A stretch of DNA of 64,000 bases from Chitinophaga varians (GTDB lineage Bacteria > Bacteroidota > Bacteroidia > Chitinophagales > Chitinophagaceae), in the NCBI RefSeq assembly GCF_012641275.1, contig NZ_JABAIA010000004.1, positions 558,001 to 622,000 on the forward strand, read 5' to 3'. Under the pieces are notes generated by a model. That model saw only the letters and a list, made by a program, of their open reading frames with translations. It searched no databases and was not told the origin of the DNA. How positions within the stretch are numbered: position 1 is the first letter of the stretch; each line of letters begins with the position of its first letter. The position numbers and the translations under genes are program-made. Below, piece after piece: positions 53,884-63,520 of the stretch.

Positions 53884-56256
53884 TCAAAATGTAATAGTTT
53901 GTTGACCGCTGTGTAAGGGTTTCTCTTTTCCTTCCCACACAAAGACCCCGTCCAGTCCGGCCGGCAGGCTAACGCTGGCGGTAATGCCATGCGCCCCTTT
54001 TCGTATAATCGATACTGTTATATTGCCCAGCGGGTGTGGCATACTGCCTTTAATTTGTTGCAGTTCACCGGGCGCGGGCGCGATCTTCACACGCGCAAAC
54101 CCTGGTTGGGCAGGCACGATGCCACAGATGGTGGCCAGAAAATCGTAGTTGGGGCTGGCGCTCCAGGCATGGCAGTCGGAGCGGGTAGGCTCCGGGTTCT
54201 CCGCGAAAGTGGTAAGGCCCATCGCCAGCATATCACGCCAGGGCTGTAGCTGACCGTAGTACTGATTGGCCATACCGGCTTTCTTCAACGCCTGGTTGAG
54301 ATAAAAACGATAATAGAATGTAGCCTGACTAAGGGTGGTGTCTGTCATCAGCCTGCGAAGGACTGATTGTTCCTGGCCGGAAGGGATGGCGCCCGCCAGC
54401 ACGGCCATAATGCCGGCATGCTGACTGAAAGCCTTTTTCTCCGGGGTATTGGCCATTGCATTGCGGGCCGGGTCAAAACACTGGCGGTACACGCTCCGGG
54501 TAAGCTGTTGCGCTACCTCTTTGTAATGCTGCGCCAGCGATGCTTTCCCAAAACCGGCAAACAAAGCGGCCGCCTGGTGCAACGTATACGCATATTGTAA
54601 AGTGATCACGGCAGAATGGCCATTGGTGGCGCCATCAGGCACACCACCGGGGAAGGAGGTGTTCCAGTCGGTGAAGCCCCACCACTGCATAGGCCCCAGC
54701 ATCATCCGGCTGCTGTCGATATGCCGCTCGTACCAGTCCAGCACGCCCTGTGCGGCCATGAGGTACTGTTGCAGGAATGCATCGTCTTTGCGGTGCATCC
54801 AGTAATCGTGCAACATAGACACCCAGAAAAGCGAGAAAGGAGGGATCACCTGCATACGGTTGCTCGGATAACGGCCCTGGGTAAGTCCTTCGGGCACACG
54901 CGAACAGTAGAAGTCGTGGATAGCTTTGCGCATCAGCCGGTCGTCACCGGCCACGTAGAGGGAAATGAGCGATTGTATACGGGTATCGCCTTCATATTGC
55001 AGCTGTTCGTAGTAAGGGCAGTCGAAATACGTTTCGCCGGCGCAGAGCCGTGCGGTGCGCCAGCCGGTTTTCCATATGTCCGTCAGCGTAGTATCGTTGC
55101 AACTGAAAGCTGCTTTTTCTTCAAAGGGGTAGCCGGTGCGCATGCCATAAAGATCGTCTATACGCAGTGGCTCGTCACCGGTGGTGATGTCCAGCTGGAG
55201 ATAACGATAGGTGCGGAACCATAACGGCCGGAAAGTGCGGTGGTTGCCGCCATCCGGTTCAAAGATGTCATAGTTGCCGATGATCTCCATGCCTTCCACC
55301 TGGTTACGGTTAGCTTTCTGGTGGTCGCGGAACAGTGCTTCTGCATACGTCATTTTGATGCTGGAAGCCTTGCCGCCGGAAACGGTCAGTTGCGGATAGG
55401 CGGAGGTGTTATAGGTCTGGTCCACCAGTATGCTTACCGTCTGGTGTGCCGGTATTTCCAGCGTGCCGGGTTTGTTGGGCCACCCGGCCACCGGGGTGAT
55501 ACCGCCGGAGCGCCGCACGGTGCCCATTCGCTCCGGCACTTCTTCCATCAGCGGAATGCTGCGGGGAACCAGCGTCCATAGGTTATCGGTACCATAACCG
55601 GCGGAAGCAGGGTGCGTGACGCCGGCAGCGGCGCTCCAGCCGCTGTCGTCAAAGCCGGGCTGCTCCCAGCCCCAGGGAAAGGCTGTTCCTTTTACATGAT
55701 CGCCGGGCCCAACGACCATATAGCTGCGCATGCGCGCGCCATTGTCGAGTGAACAGGGCGTATAGGCGGTATCGTGATACACTTTCCAGCTTTTGTCTGT
55801 ATTGACGATCTTCTCCGCATCGGTATCTCCCTGCAGCAGCCATCCGGTTTGGTTAGATACCTGTGCTACCGGCGCATGTTCTCCCATATTCCAGACCAAA
55901 GCCGCCAGGGTATTGTTACCCGCCTGCAGGTAAGGGGCGATGTCAACGCTCTCGTAGTTCCAGTTATAGAGGTCGCCGCGGGCAGGACCGCTGCATACGG
56001 CCTGACCGTTCACAAAGAAGCGGTAGCGGTTATCAGCGCTCAGGTGGACGATAAATTTTGAAGGTTTGGCGGCCAGTGTGACGGTCTTCCGGAAATGATA
56101 GATGCCATAGGCCCGCTGGGCGATGCCCGGACAGCTGATCCAGGTGGCCGTCCAGTGGTTTTGCAGCAGTGCCGGATTGGGAGGCAGCTGGCTGTGCGCC
56201 ATAAATGGACTGACGCAGCAAAGCAGGGCCAGTAGCGGATATACGTGGAACTTCAT
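53884..56256 (-). CDS. GH78-like alpha-L-rhamnosidase
   Basis: 790 residues with a signal peptide (ends MAHSQ). An N-terminal carbohydrate-binding beta domain (ISCPGIAQRAYGIYHFRKTV; RFFVNGQAVCSGPARGD) is followed by the GH78 (alpha/alpha)6 barrel, whose acid motif FDCPYYEQLQYEGDTRI matches the family pattern DCPxxEQLxxxGD, and a C-terminal beta domain. It would release alpha-L-rhamnose from glycans or glycosides outside the inner membrane. No SusCD pair is beside it. Confidence 0.88.
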   Translation of the reverse strand: MKFHVYPLLALLCCVSPFMAHSQLPPNPALLQNHWTATWISCPGIAQRAYGIYHFRKTVTLAAKPSKFIVHLSADNRYRFFVNGQAVCSGPARGDLYNWNYESVDIAPYLQAGNNTLAALVWNMGEHAPVAQVSNQTGWLLQGDTDAEKIVNTDKSWKVYHDTAYTPCSLDNGARMRSYMVVGPGDHVKGTAFPWGWEQPGFDDSGWSAAAGVTHPASAGYGTDNLWTLVPRSIPLMEEVPERMGTVRRSGGITPVAGWPNKPGTLEIPAHQTVSILVDQTYNTSAYPQLTVSGGKASSIKMTYAEALFRDHQKANRNQVEGMEIIGNYDIFEPDGGNHRTFRPLWFRTYRYLQLDITTGDEPLRIDDLYGMRTGYPFEEKAAFSCNDTTLTDIWKTGWRTARLCAGETYFDCPYYEQLQYEGDTRIQSLISLYVAGDDRLMRKAIHDFYCSRVPEGLTQGRYPSNRMQVIPPFSLFWVSMLHDYWMHRKDDAFLQQYLMAAQGVLDWYERHIDSSRMMLGPMQWWGFTDWNTSFPGGVPDGATNGHSAVITLQYAYTLHQAAALFAGFGKASLAQHYKEVAQQLTRSVYRQCFDPARNAMANTPEKKAFSQHAGIMAVLAGAIPSGQEQSVLRRLMTDTTLSQATFYYRFYLNQALKKAGMANQYYGQLQPWRDMLAMGLTTFAENPEPTRSDCHAWSASPNYDFLATICGIVPAQPGFARVKIAPAPGELQQIKGSMPHPLGNITVSIIRKGAHGITASVSLPAGLDGVFVWEGKEKPLHSGQQTITF

Positions 56257-56379
56257 ATGGTAGCTTTTATTGGTAAGCAGTACCGGTAAGATAGTACCTA
56301 ATGTTTATACACAAAAGAAAATATGACCGGCGGACAGGACAGTACAGGACGCGCGGCGGGGTGGTTGTAAATAATTCTG

Positions 56380-56387
56380 TACTTTTG
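56380..56387 (+). promoter_or_regulatory. -7 promoter box TACTTTTG of the BtuB-like receptor gene
   Basis: An exact TAnnTTTG match 26 bases before the ATG at 56413. No cobalamin riboswitch is visible in the 156-base gap to the GH78 gene. Confidence 0.55.
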
Positions 56388-56412
56388 CGCCGCTTTGACC
56401 AATTTTAACAGC

Positions 56413-58299
56413 ATGCGTTTTTATACGAATAACCGTACACTCCTGGTATTTCTGCTGACGGGCCTGTGTGGCCGCGCAGCGGCACAGCAGCGTCCTGATA
56501 CGGCCATGGCCACCCATAGCCTCGAAGAGGTGATTGTACAGGAAAACAGGCTGGCAGCGCCTTTGAAGGCGGCCAACCGCAATATTACCATCATCAGCCG
56601 CAAACAGATAGATGCTTTGGCTGTTACCTCCATCAACGAGGTATTGGCCTTTGTTCCCGGCCTGGACGTGCGCCAGCGCGGCCCGGGAGGTGTTCAGGCG
56701 GATATCGGCATAGATGGCGGCACTTTTGACCAGACGCTTGTGCTGCTGAACGGCATTAAAATCACCGATCCGCAGACAGGACACAATATCATGAACCTGC
56801 CCGTTTCCCTGGAAGATGTGGACCATATCGAGGTGCTCCGCGGCGCGGCAGCCAGGGTTTACGGTATCAACGCCCTCAACGGCGCTATCAATATCATCAC
56901 CCGGCAGCCGAAGGAAACAGGGGCCGTTGTCCGCGCCAATGTGGGCAGCAGCTTCAAAAAAGACGAAAAAAACAAGTTGTACAGTGGTTATGGCGTGGGC
57001 GCTACCGGCACCCTGATGACCGGCAACACCGGACAGTCGCTGTCCCTCAACGCCAACAGCGGCAATGGTTACCGCTACAATACGGCTTACGATAACTACC
57101 GGGCCTTTTACCAGGGCGTTTTTCAGCCGGCAGCCAACCACGACGTCCGCGCACTGGCAGGCTTCGTGAAAAACAGCTATGGCGCCAACGGCTTCTACGC
57201 CGCCCCCGGCGACAAAGAATCAGAAGAATCGGTGAAAACTTTCCTGGCCGCTGTGAGCGATAAAATACAGATCAACAAAAGCTGGGAGATGACACCCCGG
57301 GTAAGCTACCGTTACACGGAAGACAATTATCTCTATGTAAAACAAAACAAGGCAGGCGCCAATCTGCACGACAATAACATTGTGGACGCAGAGCTCAATA
57401 ACCGTTTTGAAACCGCCATCGGTTCATTCGGCGCGGGCGCGGAAGCACGTTATGAAGCTATCAACAGCAACAACCTGGGCAAGCATGAACGTACCAACAT
57501 CGGTATCTATGGTGAGTATAAAAGTAAAGCCGACAAGCGGTTCAGCTTCTCGGTAGGTGGTTACCTGAACTACAACTCCGCCTATGGATGGCAGTTCTTC
57601 CCCGGAGCAGACGCGGGTTTCAACATCACCTCTGATCTGAAACTGTATGCCAATATCGGTACGGCGCAACGCCTGCCAACCTATACTGATTTGTATTACA
57701 AGAGCCCGGCCATCCTGGGAAATGCCAACCTGGGCGTGGAGAAGGCCACTTATATGGAAGCCGGCCTCCGGAAATACAGCGGTAAATTCTCCTATTCCGG
57801 CAGTGTCTTCTACCGTCAGATATCCGATTTTATTGATTACGTGAAAGACAGCCTGCCGCAGCCCTGGCAGCCGCAGAACTTCCAGCGGGCGGACACCAAA
57901 GGGTTCTCGCTGCAAACGGGCTATGCTACCACTTTTGCCTCCGGCGTGTTCAATAGTTTTGCCGCCAATGCAGGTTATAACTACCTGTCGCCTTCTTTTA
58001 AGGGAGATGACAACAGCAAAAAAATATCCCGCTACGTGATCGAAAGCCTGCGGCATCAGCTCACCGCCGGTGTAAGGGCTTCCTTACTGCAACACTGGAT
58101 GGTGTCTGCAACTGCCCGTTACAATATGCGTATTAACTATAAGGACTATACCGTAGTGGATGCGCGTATCGCGTATCAGCAGCGGCGTTTCCAGGTATAC
58201 GCAGATGCGAACAACCTGCTGGACGTGACTTATGTGGAAGCCGGCGCCGTGCCGATGCCCGGCAGATGGGTGACCCTGGGCAGTACCGTGAAATTCTAA
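56413..58299 (+). CDS. TonB-dependent outer-membrane receptor, BtuB-like
   Basis: 628 residues from the ATG at 56413 (a TTG at 56395 is less likely). A signal peptide (ends RAAAQ) is followed by a plug with EEVIVQENRL (TonB-box-like region) and IEVLRGAAARVYGINALNGA, then a 22-strand-type barrel ending in LGSTVKF with a C-terminal Phe. It has no carboxypeptidase-like domain, and its size matches cobalamin, haem or siderophore receptors rather than SusC. The ligand is unknown. Confidence 0.93.
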   Translation: MRFYTNNRTLLVFLLTGLCGRAAAQQRPDTAMATHSLEEVIVQENRLAAPLKAANRNITIISRKQIDALAVTSINEVLAFVPGLDVRQRGPGGVQADIGIDGGTFDQTLVLLNGIKITDPQTGHNIMNLPVSLEDVDHIEVLRGAAARVYGINALNGAINIITRQPKETGAVVRANVGSSFKKDEKNKLYSGYGVGATGTLMTGNTGQSLSLNANSGNGYRYNTAYDNYRAFYQGVFQPAANHDVRALAGFVKNSYGANGFYAAPGDKESEESVKTFLAAVSDKIQINKSWEMTPRVSYRYTEDNYLYVKQNKAGANLHDNNIVDAELNNRFETAIGSFGAGAEARYEAINSNNLGKHERTNIGIYGEYKSKADKRFSFSVGGYLNYNSAYGWQFFPGADAGFNITSDLKLYANIGTAQRLPTYTDLYYKSPAILGNANLGVEKATYMEAGLRKYSGKFSYSGSVFYRQISDFIDYVKDSLPQPWQPQNFQRADTKGFSLQTGYATTFASGVFNSFAANAGYNYLSPSFKGDDNSKKISRYVIESLRHQLTAGVRASLLQHWMVSATARYNMRINYKDYTVVDARIAYQQRRFQVYADANNLLDVTYVEAGAVPMPGRWVTLGSTVKF

Positions 58300-58378
58300 C
58301 AGCAAGGTTTAACAATAACAAGGTGAACTTTTTTCTTGTCACGAATGTATTTTAAGTCACACTTAAAGCCTTCCGTAC

Positions 58379-58951
58379 ATGAAAAAGTTCACCTTCTTTT
58401 TAAGTATCGGGGCATCAGCCCTGCTGTTATGGATTTCCTGTGCCAGCCCCAATTCCGGTGGCGGCGACTGGAAAGCCAAAGCTGATTCTCTCCAGGCAAA
58501 GCTGGACCAGTATGAGAAAGACCAGCAACAGCTGAACACTTACCTGACCCGTTTTGATTCGCTGGACTTTAACTTCTACAGCCACCAGCTGTGGGACAGT
58601 CTGCAGATCAGCCACGCCAATAACATTGTAGTCACCTATCCCGACGGGCACCAGACAACGGGCATCCCCACCCACATTGATGAACTGAAACCCATGTTTG
58701 TATTTGCCCCTGACACAAAGATCACCGCTCACCCTGTTAAATTCGGCTCCGGAAAATATACCTGCGTGATAGGCGAAATGCAGGGCACTTTTTCTCAGCC
58801 GATGCCTATAGGCGGCGGCAAGACCATGCCACCTACCGGCAAAAAATTCAAACTTCAGATGTGTACCGTAGGAGAGTGGAAAGACGGTAAGATGGTGGCG
58901 GAAACGCTTTTCTGGGACAATGCGGCATTGATGAAACAGATTTCACAATAG
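58379..58951 (+). CDS. SnoaL-like/ester-cyclase-fold lipoprotein
   Basis: 190 residues with a lipobox (LLLWISC), a short coiled linker (KADSLQAKLDQYEKDQQQLN), and an NTF2-like domain (FNFYSHQLWDSLQISHANNI; VGEWKDGKMVAETLFWD). It would be anchored in the outer or inner membrane. It is convergent with the DUF4397 gene, with only 6 bases between the stops. Confidence 0.8.
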   Translation: MKKFTFFLSIGASALLLWISCASPNSGGGDWKAKADSLQAKLDQYEKDQQQLNTYLTRFDSLDFNFYSHQLWDSLQISHANNIVVTYPDGHQTTGIPTHIDELKPMFVFAPDTKITAHPVKFGSGKYTCVIGEMQGTFSQPMPIGGGKTMPPTGKKFKLQMCTVGEWKDGKMVAETLFWDNAALMKQISQ

Positions 58952-58957
58952 CAGCTG

Positions 58958-59725
58958 TTACAAATGTGTGATAAGGCGCGCGCCTGGTATGTCTTTTTCA
59001 TTGACCCCACTGTAAAACAGCACCGTATAAGCCTTTCCCGCTTCCAGTTGCAGACCGGAGAGCGTCGGGATATTTAATGCCTGACCGTTTACGCTGACAG
59101 TCAGCGAAACCGTACCTGCGTCTACGTTAGTGAACGGTCCCAGCTCATAAGCAGCGCCCGACAGGTTAGCCCCGCCGGCGCTGCCATAACCCACCTTTTC
59201 AAACCAGACTTTTTCATTGCTCTGCTGTTGCAGCTTCACCTGTACATCGCCGGTACCGGCAGCGAAGTGCAGGAAGCGTAGTTTTGCTTTGCCGGCAGGC
59301 GCCTGGCTTAGGTCATCATAAAATAATACCAGCGTGTCCTTGCTACGGTCGTTCTTTTTGGCTGCGGCCACAACGGTGTGATAGTAACCGGCAATAGGGC
59401 CGTTAGGGCCGCCTGTTTCCGTATAGGCGGCACTGTTGCCAAACTGGCGCGAAGCCTTGTAGCTGGAGCCGTTGCCTTCGGTGAAGTTGATCTGCACATT
59501 GCCGTAGGTAACAGGCACATAGGGAGAAGCCTGGTTTATGCCCACGGCCGTCGTGGTGACCTGTTGGGTGAACGTCCAGAACTGGATGCCGGTGGCCACC
59601 GGGCGGGCATTGACGAAGCTGATGTAAGCATTGAGCGGTGGCCGTTCTGCGGCATTCACATCGAGGTAATCGCTTTTGGTGCATGCGCTCAATGTTAACA
59701 GTATAAGCGGAAAATATCTTTTCAT
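58958..59725 (-). CDS. DUF4397-domain lipoprotein
   Basis: 255 residues with a lipobox (LTLSAC, then TKSDY), then two beta-sandwich DUF4397 repeats (LNAYISFVNARPVATGIQFW; AKLRFLHFAAGTGDVQVKLQ) and a closing GKAYTVLFYSG. These proteins are surface or periplasmic and of unknown role. It follows the TonB receptor by 23 bases and is the last gene of the peroxidase/receptor unit. Confidence 0.9.
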   Translation of the reverse strand: MKRYFPLILLTLSACTKSDYLDVNAAERPPLNAYISFVNARPVATGIQFWTFTQQVTTTAVGINQASPYVPVTYGNVQINFTEGNGSSYKASRQFGNSAAYTETGGPNGPIAGYYHTVVAAAKKNDRSKDTLVLFYDDLSQAPAGKAKLRFLHFAAGTGDVQVKLQQQSNEKVWFEKVGYGSAGGANLSGAAYELGPFTNVDAGTVSLTVSVNGQALNIPTLSGLQLEAGKAYTVLFYSGVNEKDIPGARLITHL

Positions 59726-59748
59726 ATGACGTTGTTTTAGGGCGATGA

Positions 59749-62298
59749 TCAGAATTTGCCAAAGAGCCTTACAAATGGCTGTATGCCTGCGCTGCCGTTT
59801 TGTATGCCCACTACCGTGGGGTTGCGCAGGCCTGAAATAGCGGGATCGGTATAATCTCCCAGTACGTTGAAGACATTATTGACGCCTACCGTCACCTGGA
59901 TGGCCGGGCTGATATGATAGCCTGCGGACAGGTCTGTGACCCAGATGGGTTTCAGTTCCTGGAAGTAATAGTCCGGTTTGGGGAAGGTGGCATTTTGTGC
60001 CGTAGCGGTGGTCACAGACCCGAAGTATACCGTGCGTACCAGCAGCGACCAGCGGGGTGTGTTCCAGGTACCCTGCAGCGTTATTTTCTGACCTGGAATA
60101 TTGGTCGTTACCCTTGCCCGTTCAGCTTCGCTGAAGATCACGTATTGATATTCTTCCAGTCCTTTGGGCGTATTGATATGCGTTACTTCATTGTGTACGA
60201 AGTTGCCTCCGGCGAGCAGCTGGACCTGGCTGTGGTCCAGCGGAATGCGGTAGCTGGCGGTTATCTCCACGCCTTTGGTGCGGGTGCTGAAGGCATTGTA
60301 AAAGAATTTGGCCTGTGTGGTGCCCGTTTGCAGCAGCAGCGTGCGTACGTCTGCCGGCAGGTGGGTATCGCTGGCAGAGAAGTTACCGGTATTGCCTACA
60401 CGGTTTCTGATGTCCACGTAATATGCGTCGGCGGTGATTTCTGCATTGGGCGCGGGCTGCGACGTAATACCGGCGGTATATCCGGTGGAGCGTTCGGGCG
60501 TAAGCGAAGGGATGCCGAGAGCGCGGGTGGCCGCGCTTTTGTTGGAGGCTGTCACCAGATCTATGGCGCGGCCCTGTTGAAAGGTGGTAGAGGTTTCAGT
60601 GTAATAAAACTGCGCCAGGTCGGGCGCGCGGAAACCGGTATTGGCAGAGGCGCGCAGACTTAGCCATGGCGCAAAACTGTAACGCGAAGCTATTTTACCG
60701 GTGGTCACATTACCAAAATCAGAGAAGTTCTCTGCCCGTACGGCGGCAGACACCAGCCACTGAGAGGTGATTTTGGCTTCTATATCGGCATAGGCGGCAA
60801 CTATGGAGCGGCTTACATTCACTTCATTGACCGGCCGGAAGCCGGCATGTATCTGCGATCCGGGGGAGAGGCCGTTAAGCGCCAGCCAGCCTGCATCGGA
60901 GAGATAGGGCACGCCGGCGGCGCTGGTATCTACACGGTAAACGGCGCGCAGGTCGCCTTTGACATAGGACGCTTCTTCACCGGCAATGATCTGGTAGGTT
61001 TCGGTGCGGTATTGCGCCCCAAAAGCGACGTTAAGGCCGTGCAGCGCCTGTTTGAAGTAACGGCTGATATCCAGGCTGGCGGTGTTCTGTGCGCCGTTGT
61101 ATTTGCCGGCATCGAAGGTAGTGGGGCTTTTGGCGCCCAGGCTTGCATTCAATGAGTTGCTGATCACATTGCTGAAATCATTTCTGCCGTACACATCGGA
61201 CAGGTCGATTTTCCATTGGTTGATCGTTGTTTTTATGCCGATGGCGATGGATTTGTCGGTGATACCATTGTCCATAGCGGGAAGAAAACCGTCGGGGTAC
61301 AAAGTGGTATTGTTGCGCTCTGTCCAGCCCGGGAGGCGGTACACGGCGGTGAACTGTGAGTTTCGGCGGCTGATGCCACCGAAAGCGTACAACTCTGTCT
61401 GTTCCCTAACGGGAATGGCTGTATTAAAAAACAGCAGCGCTTCTTTGGCTTTGTTGGAGCCGGGGCCACGCTGATCGAAGTAGTGCCGGTCTATGCCGCG
61501 GCTTTTCAGGATGGCGTCGTCTATCTCTTTGGTATAGATGGCGTCATAGCCTCTGGTATTGGCACCGCCGCCATAGATGGGGCCGAGGTACAGGCCTGCA
61601 TCATCGCGGCCGGGCGGCAGGGCGATGGCCTGTGTGGCAAATTCGGCGGTAACATTCAGGAAGCCGCCTTGTTGCCCTACCCGTGTGCCGTAGTTGATAC
61701 CGGTGCGGGTAGTAACGCCATCGCCTCTACGTCGCGTGCTGGCCGAGGTATTGACAACGATATGGTCGGTTTGTTTTTTCAGTACGATGTTGATCACGCC
61801 GGCGATGGCATCTGAGCCATACTGGGCGGCGGCGCCGTCCCGCAGTATCTCGATGCGCTCAACGGCGCTGACGGGGAGAGCGTTGAGGTCATAACCGGTA
61901 GCGCCGTTGCCGAGACCGCCCCAGTTGACATTGGCGCTTTTGTGACGGCGCTTGCCGTTGACCAGCACCAGCAGCTGGTCTACGCCCAGTCCCCGCAGCT
62001 GCGCCAGGTTGAGGGCGGACCCGGCGTCGCCGGCATTGCTGCCGTTGACAGAGTGAAAAGAAGGGGAGATGTACTGCAGCAGCTGGGTGATACTGGTCTG
62101 AGGAGCGGTTTCCTGTAGTGATTTGATATCGATGATATCTACCGGTACGGGAGAATTGAGTTTGGTACGGTCGGCGCTGCGTGAGCCGACGATCTGTATT
62201 TCTCCCAGTTGCCGGGTAGTGTCGGTCAGGTGTTTTTCCTGAGCCGACAGGCTGTGAAACAGCAGGGGGGCGGTGACAGTGAGTATAATTTTTTTCAT
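59749..62298 (-). CDS. TonB-dependent outer-membrane receptor
   Basis: 849 residues: signal peptide (ends HSLSAQ), plug (about 30-160, with IEILRDGAAAQYGSDAIAGV and the segment RGLGVDQLLVLVNGKRRHKS) and a long barrel that ends in FVRLFGKF. This plug type with the NGKRRHKSANVN turn is common in receptors of the iron/siderophore or nucleoside class. It lies between a di-haem peroxidase (17-base gap) and a DUF4397 lipoprotein. Confidence 0.93.
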   Translation of the reverse strand: MKKIILTVTAPLLFHSLSAQEKHLTDTTRQLGEIQIVGSRSADRTKLNSPVPVDIIDIKSLQETAPQTSITQLLQYISPSFHSVNGSNAGDAGSALNLAQLRGLGVDQLLVLVNGKRRHKSANVNWGGLGNGATGYDLNALPVSAVERIEILRDGAAAQYGSDAIAGVINIVLKKQTDHIVVNTSASTRRRGDGVTTRTGINYGTRVGQQGGFLNVTAEFATQAIALPPGRDDAGLYLGPIYGGGANTRGYDAIYTKEIDDAILKSRGIDRHYFDQRGPGSNKAKEALLFFNTAIPVREQTELYAFGGISRRNSQFTAVYRLPGWTERNNTTLYPDGFLPAMDNGITDKSIAIGIKTTINQWKIDLSDVYGRNDFSNVISNSLNASLGAKSPTTFDAGKYNGAQNTASLDISRYFKQALHGLNVAFGAQYRTETYQIIAGEEASYVKGDLRAVYRVDTSAAGVPYLSDAGWLALNGLSPGSQIHAGFRPVNEVNVSRSIVAAYADIEAKITSQWLVSAAVRAENFSDFGNVTTGKIASRYSFAPWLSLRASANTGFRAPDLAQFYYTETSTTFQQGRAIDLVTASNKSAATRALGIPSLTPERSTGYTAGITSQPAPNAEITADAYYVDIRNRVGNTGNFSASDTHLPADVRTLLLQTGTTQAKFFYNAFSTRTKGVEITASYRIPLDHSQVQLLAGGNFVHNEVTHINTPKGLEEYQYVIFSEAERARVTTNIPGQKITLQGTWNTPRWSLLVRTVYFGSVTTATAQNATFPKPDYYFQELKPIWVTDLSAGYHISPAIQVTVGVNNVFNVLGDYTDPAISGLRNPTVVGIQNGSAGIQPFVRLFGKF

Positions 62299-62315
62299 GC
62301 GTTGGTTGATGATAG

Positions 62316-63278
62316 TTAAGGTCGATGTGTAAAGCGGTCGTCTGTCAGCGCTACCAGGAAGGCTTCCAGGTCTTGTATCTCCTGTTCGCTCAGGTTCAGT
62401 GGTTTGCTCAGTGACAGGTCTCTGCCGATGCCGTCCGGTACGATGGCATTGGGATTATTATAGTAGGTGATCACTTCACGCAGGGTACGGAACATACCGT
62501 TATGCATATACGGAGCGGTGACCGCTACGTTGCGCAGGCCCGGCACCTTGAAAAAACCTTTGTAATGTTCATCTTTGGTAATCTCATAGCGGCCGGCATC
62601 GTTGAGTGTGGTACCGTTATACAGACCGATGTTTTTGAAACGGTCGGCCGTAAAGTCTTCTCCGGAGTGGCAGTTGTTGCAGTTGGCTTTACCGATGAAC
62701 AATATCCTGCCGCGTTTAGCCGGTTCCGTGAGTGCGTTGTCGTCGCCGGCGATGAAGCGGTCGTAGGGGCTGTTGGCCGTTTCGAGCGTTTTCTCGTAGG
62801 CTGCCAGCGCCTGTGTGATATTGGCGGCGGTGGCGGGGCTGCCGAACACCTGCCGGAACAATTGTTGGTACCGCTGGCTGGCATTGAGCCGTTGAACAGC
62901 TTCTTCGATGGACAGTCCCATTTCATCCGGGTTGATGATAGGCTGCAATGCCTGGGCTTCCAGCGTGGCAGCGCGGCCATCCCAGAAATAGTTGGGCCTT
63001 CCGGAGAGATTGGTGATACCGGGCGTATTCCTTTTGGTGGGCGTGCGGTGGATACCCAGGCTTAAAGCGGCGGTATCCGCAAAGCCATGTTGCGGCTGAT
63101 GGCAGGAGGCGCAGCTGATCGTTTTGTCTTTTGATAACAGGGTCTCAAAAAACAACTGTTCCCCCAGTTGTGCTTTCGTGGGGGGATCACCGGTAGCTGC
63201 GTCGTTGCGGAAACCGGCGAGGGTAACGCAAAGGCACAGCACACCCATTAAAATGAAAATCATTTTTCGAGGAGCCAT
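62316..63278 (-). CDS. Di-haem cytochrome c peroxidase (CcpA/MauG superfamily)
   Basis: 320 residues with a signal peptide (LCLCVTLAGF) and two c-type haem sites: ISCASCHQPQHG (Cys56, Cys59, His60) and KANCNNCHSGED (Cys200, Cys203, His204), plus the GRPNYFWDGRA and PYMHNGMFRTL segments of the family. It reduces peroxide or oxidises a partner in the periplasm. It is the first gene of a unit with a TonB receptor and a DUF4397 protein. Confidence 0.94.
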   Translation of the reverse strand: MAPRKMIFILMGVLCLCVTLAGFRNDAATGDPPTKAQLGEQLFFETLLSKDKTISCASCHQPQHGFADTAALSLGIHRTPTKRNTPGITNLSGRPNYFWDGRAATLEAQALQPIINPDEMGLSIEEAVQRLNASQRYQQLFRQVFGSPATAANITQALAAYEKTLETANSPYDRFIAGDDNALTEPAKRGRILFIGKANCNNCHSGEDFTADRFKNIGLYNGTTLNDAGRYEITKDEHYKGFFKVPGLRNVAVTAPYMHNGMFRTLREVITYYNNPNAIVPDGIGRDLSLSKPLNLSEQEIQDLEAFLVALTDDRFTHRP

Positions 63279-63439
63279 TGAAACGTAAAAATTTGAAAAA
63301 TTGGATGTTTACCTTTTAGCCAATAGGGTAAAGAGGTGTTTGCTGTTAACGTCCGTGCTGTAAATAGATAGAATGGCAGTGGTTTGGTGGGTGGTGGGCT
63401 GCCTGTGGTTGATTAGCTGTTGGTTAATCTGATTTTGGC

Positions 63440-63482
63440 ATTCCCGGGAGAGCGGGCGATGGTGCCTGCTCTCCCCAGGAAT
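63440..63482 (-). terminator. Long imperfect hairpin after the YceI gene
   Basis: Arms at 63440-63457 and 63464-63482 pair over most of 18 positions (ATTCC, GGG, AGAGC, GGC blocks) with two mismatches and one bulge. It is 38 bases beyond the YceI stop. There is no T run, so a classic intrinsic terminator is not certain. Confidence 0.45.
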
Positions 63483-63520
63483 TATAATGGGGGTAAGTAG
63501 TAATGGACGGAGGAGGGTAA

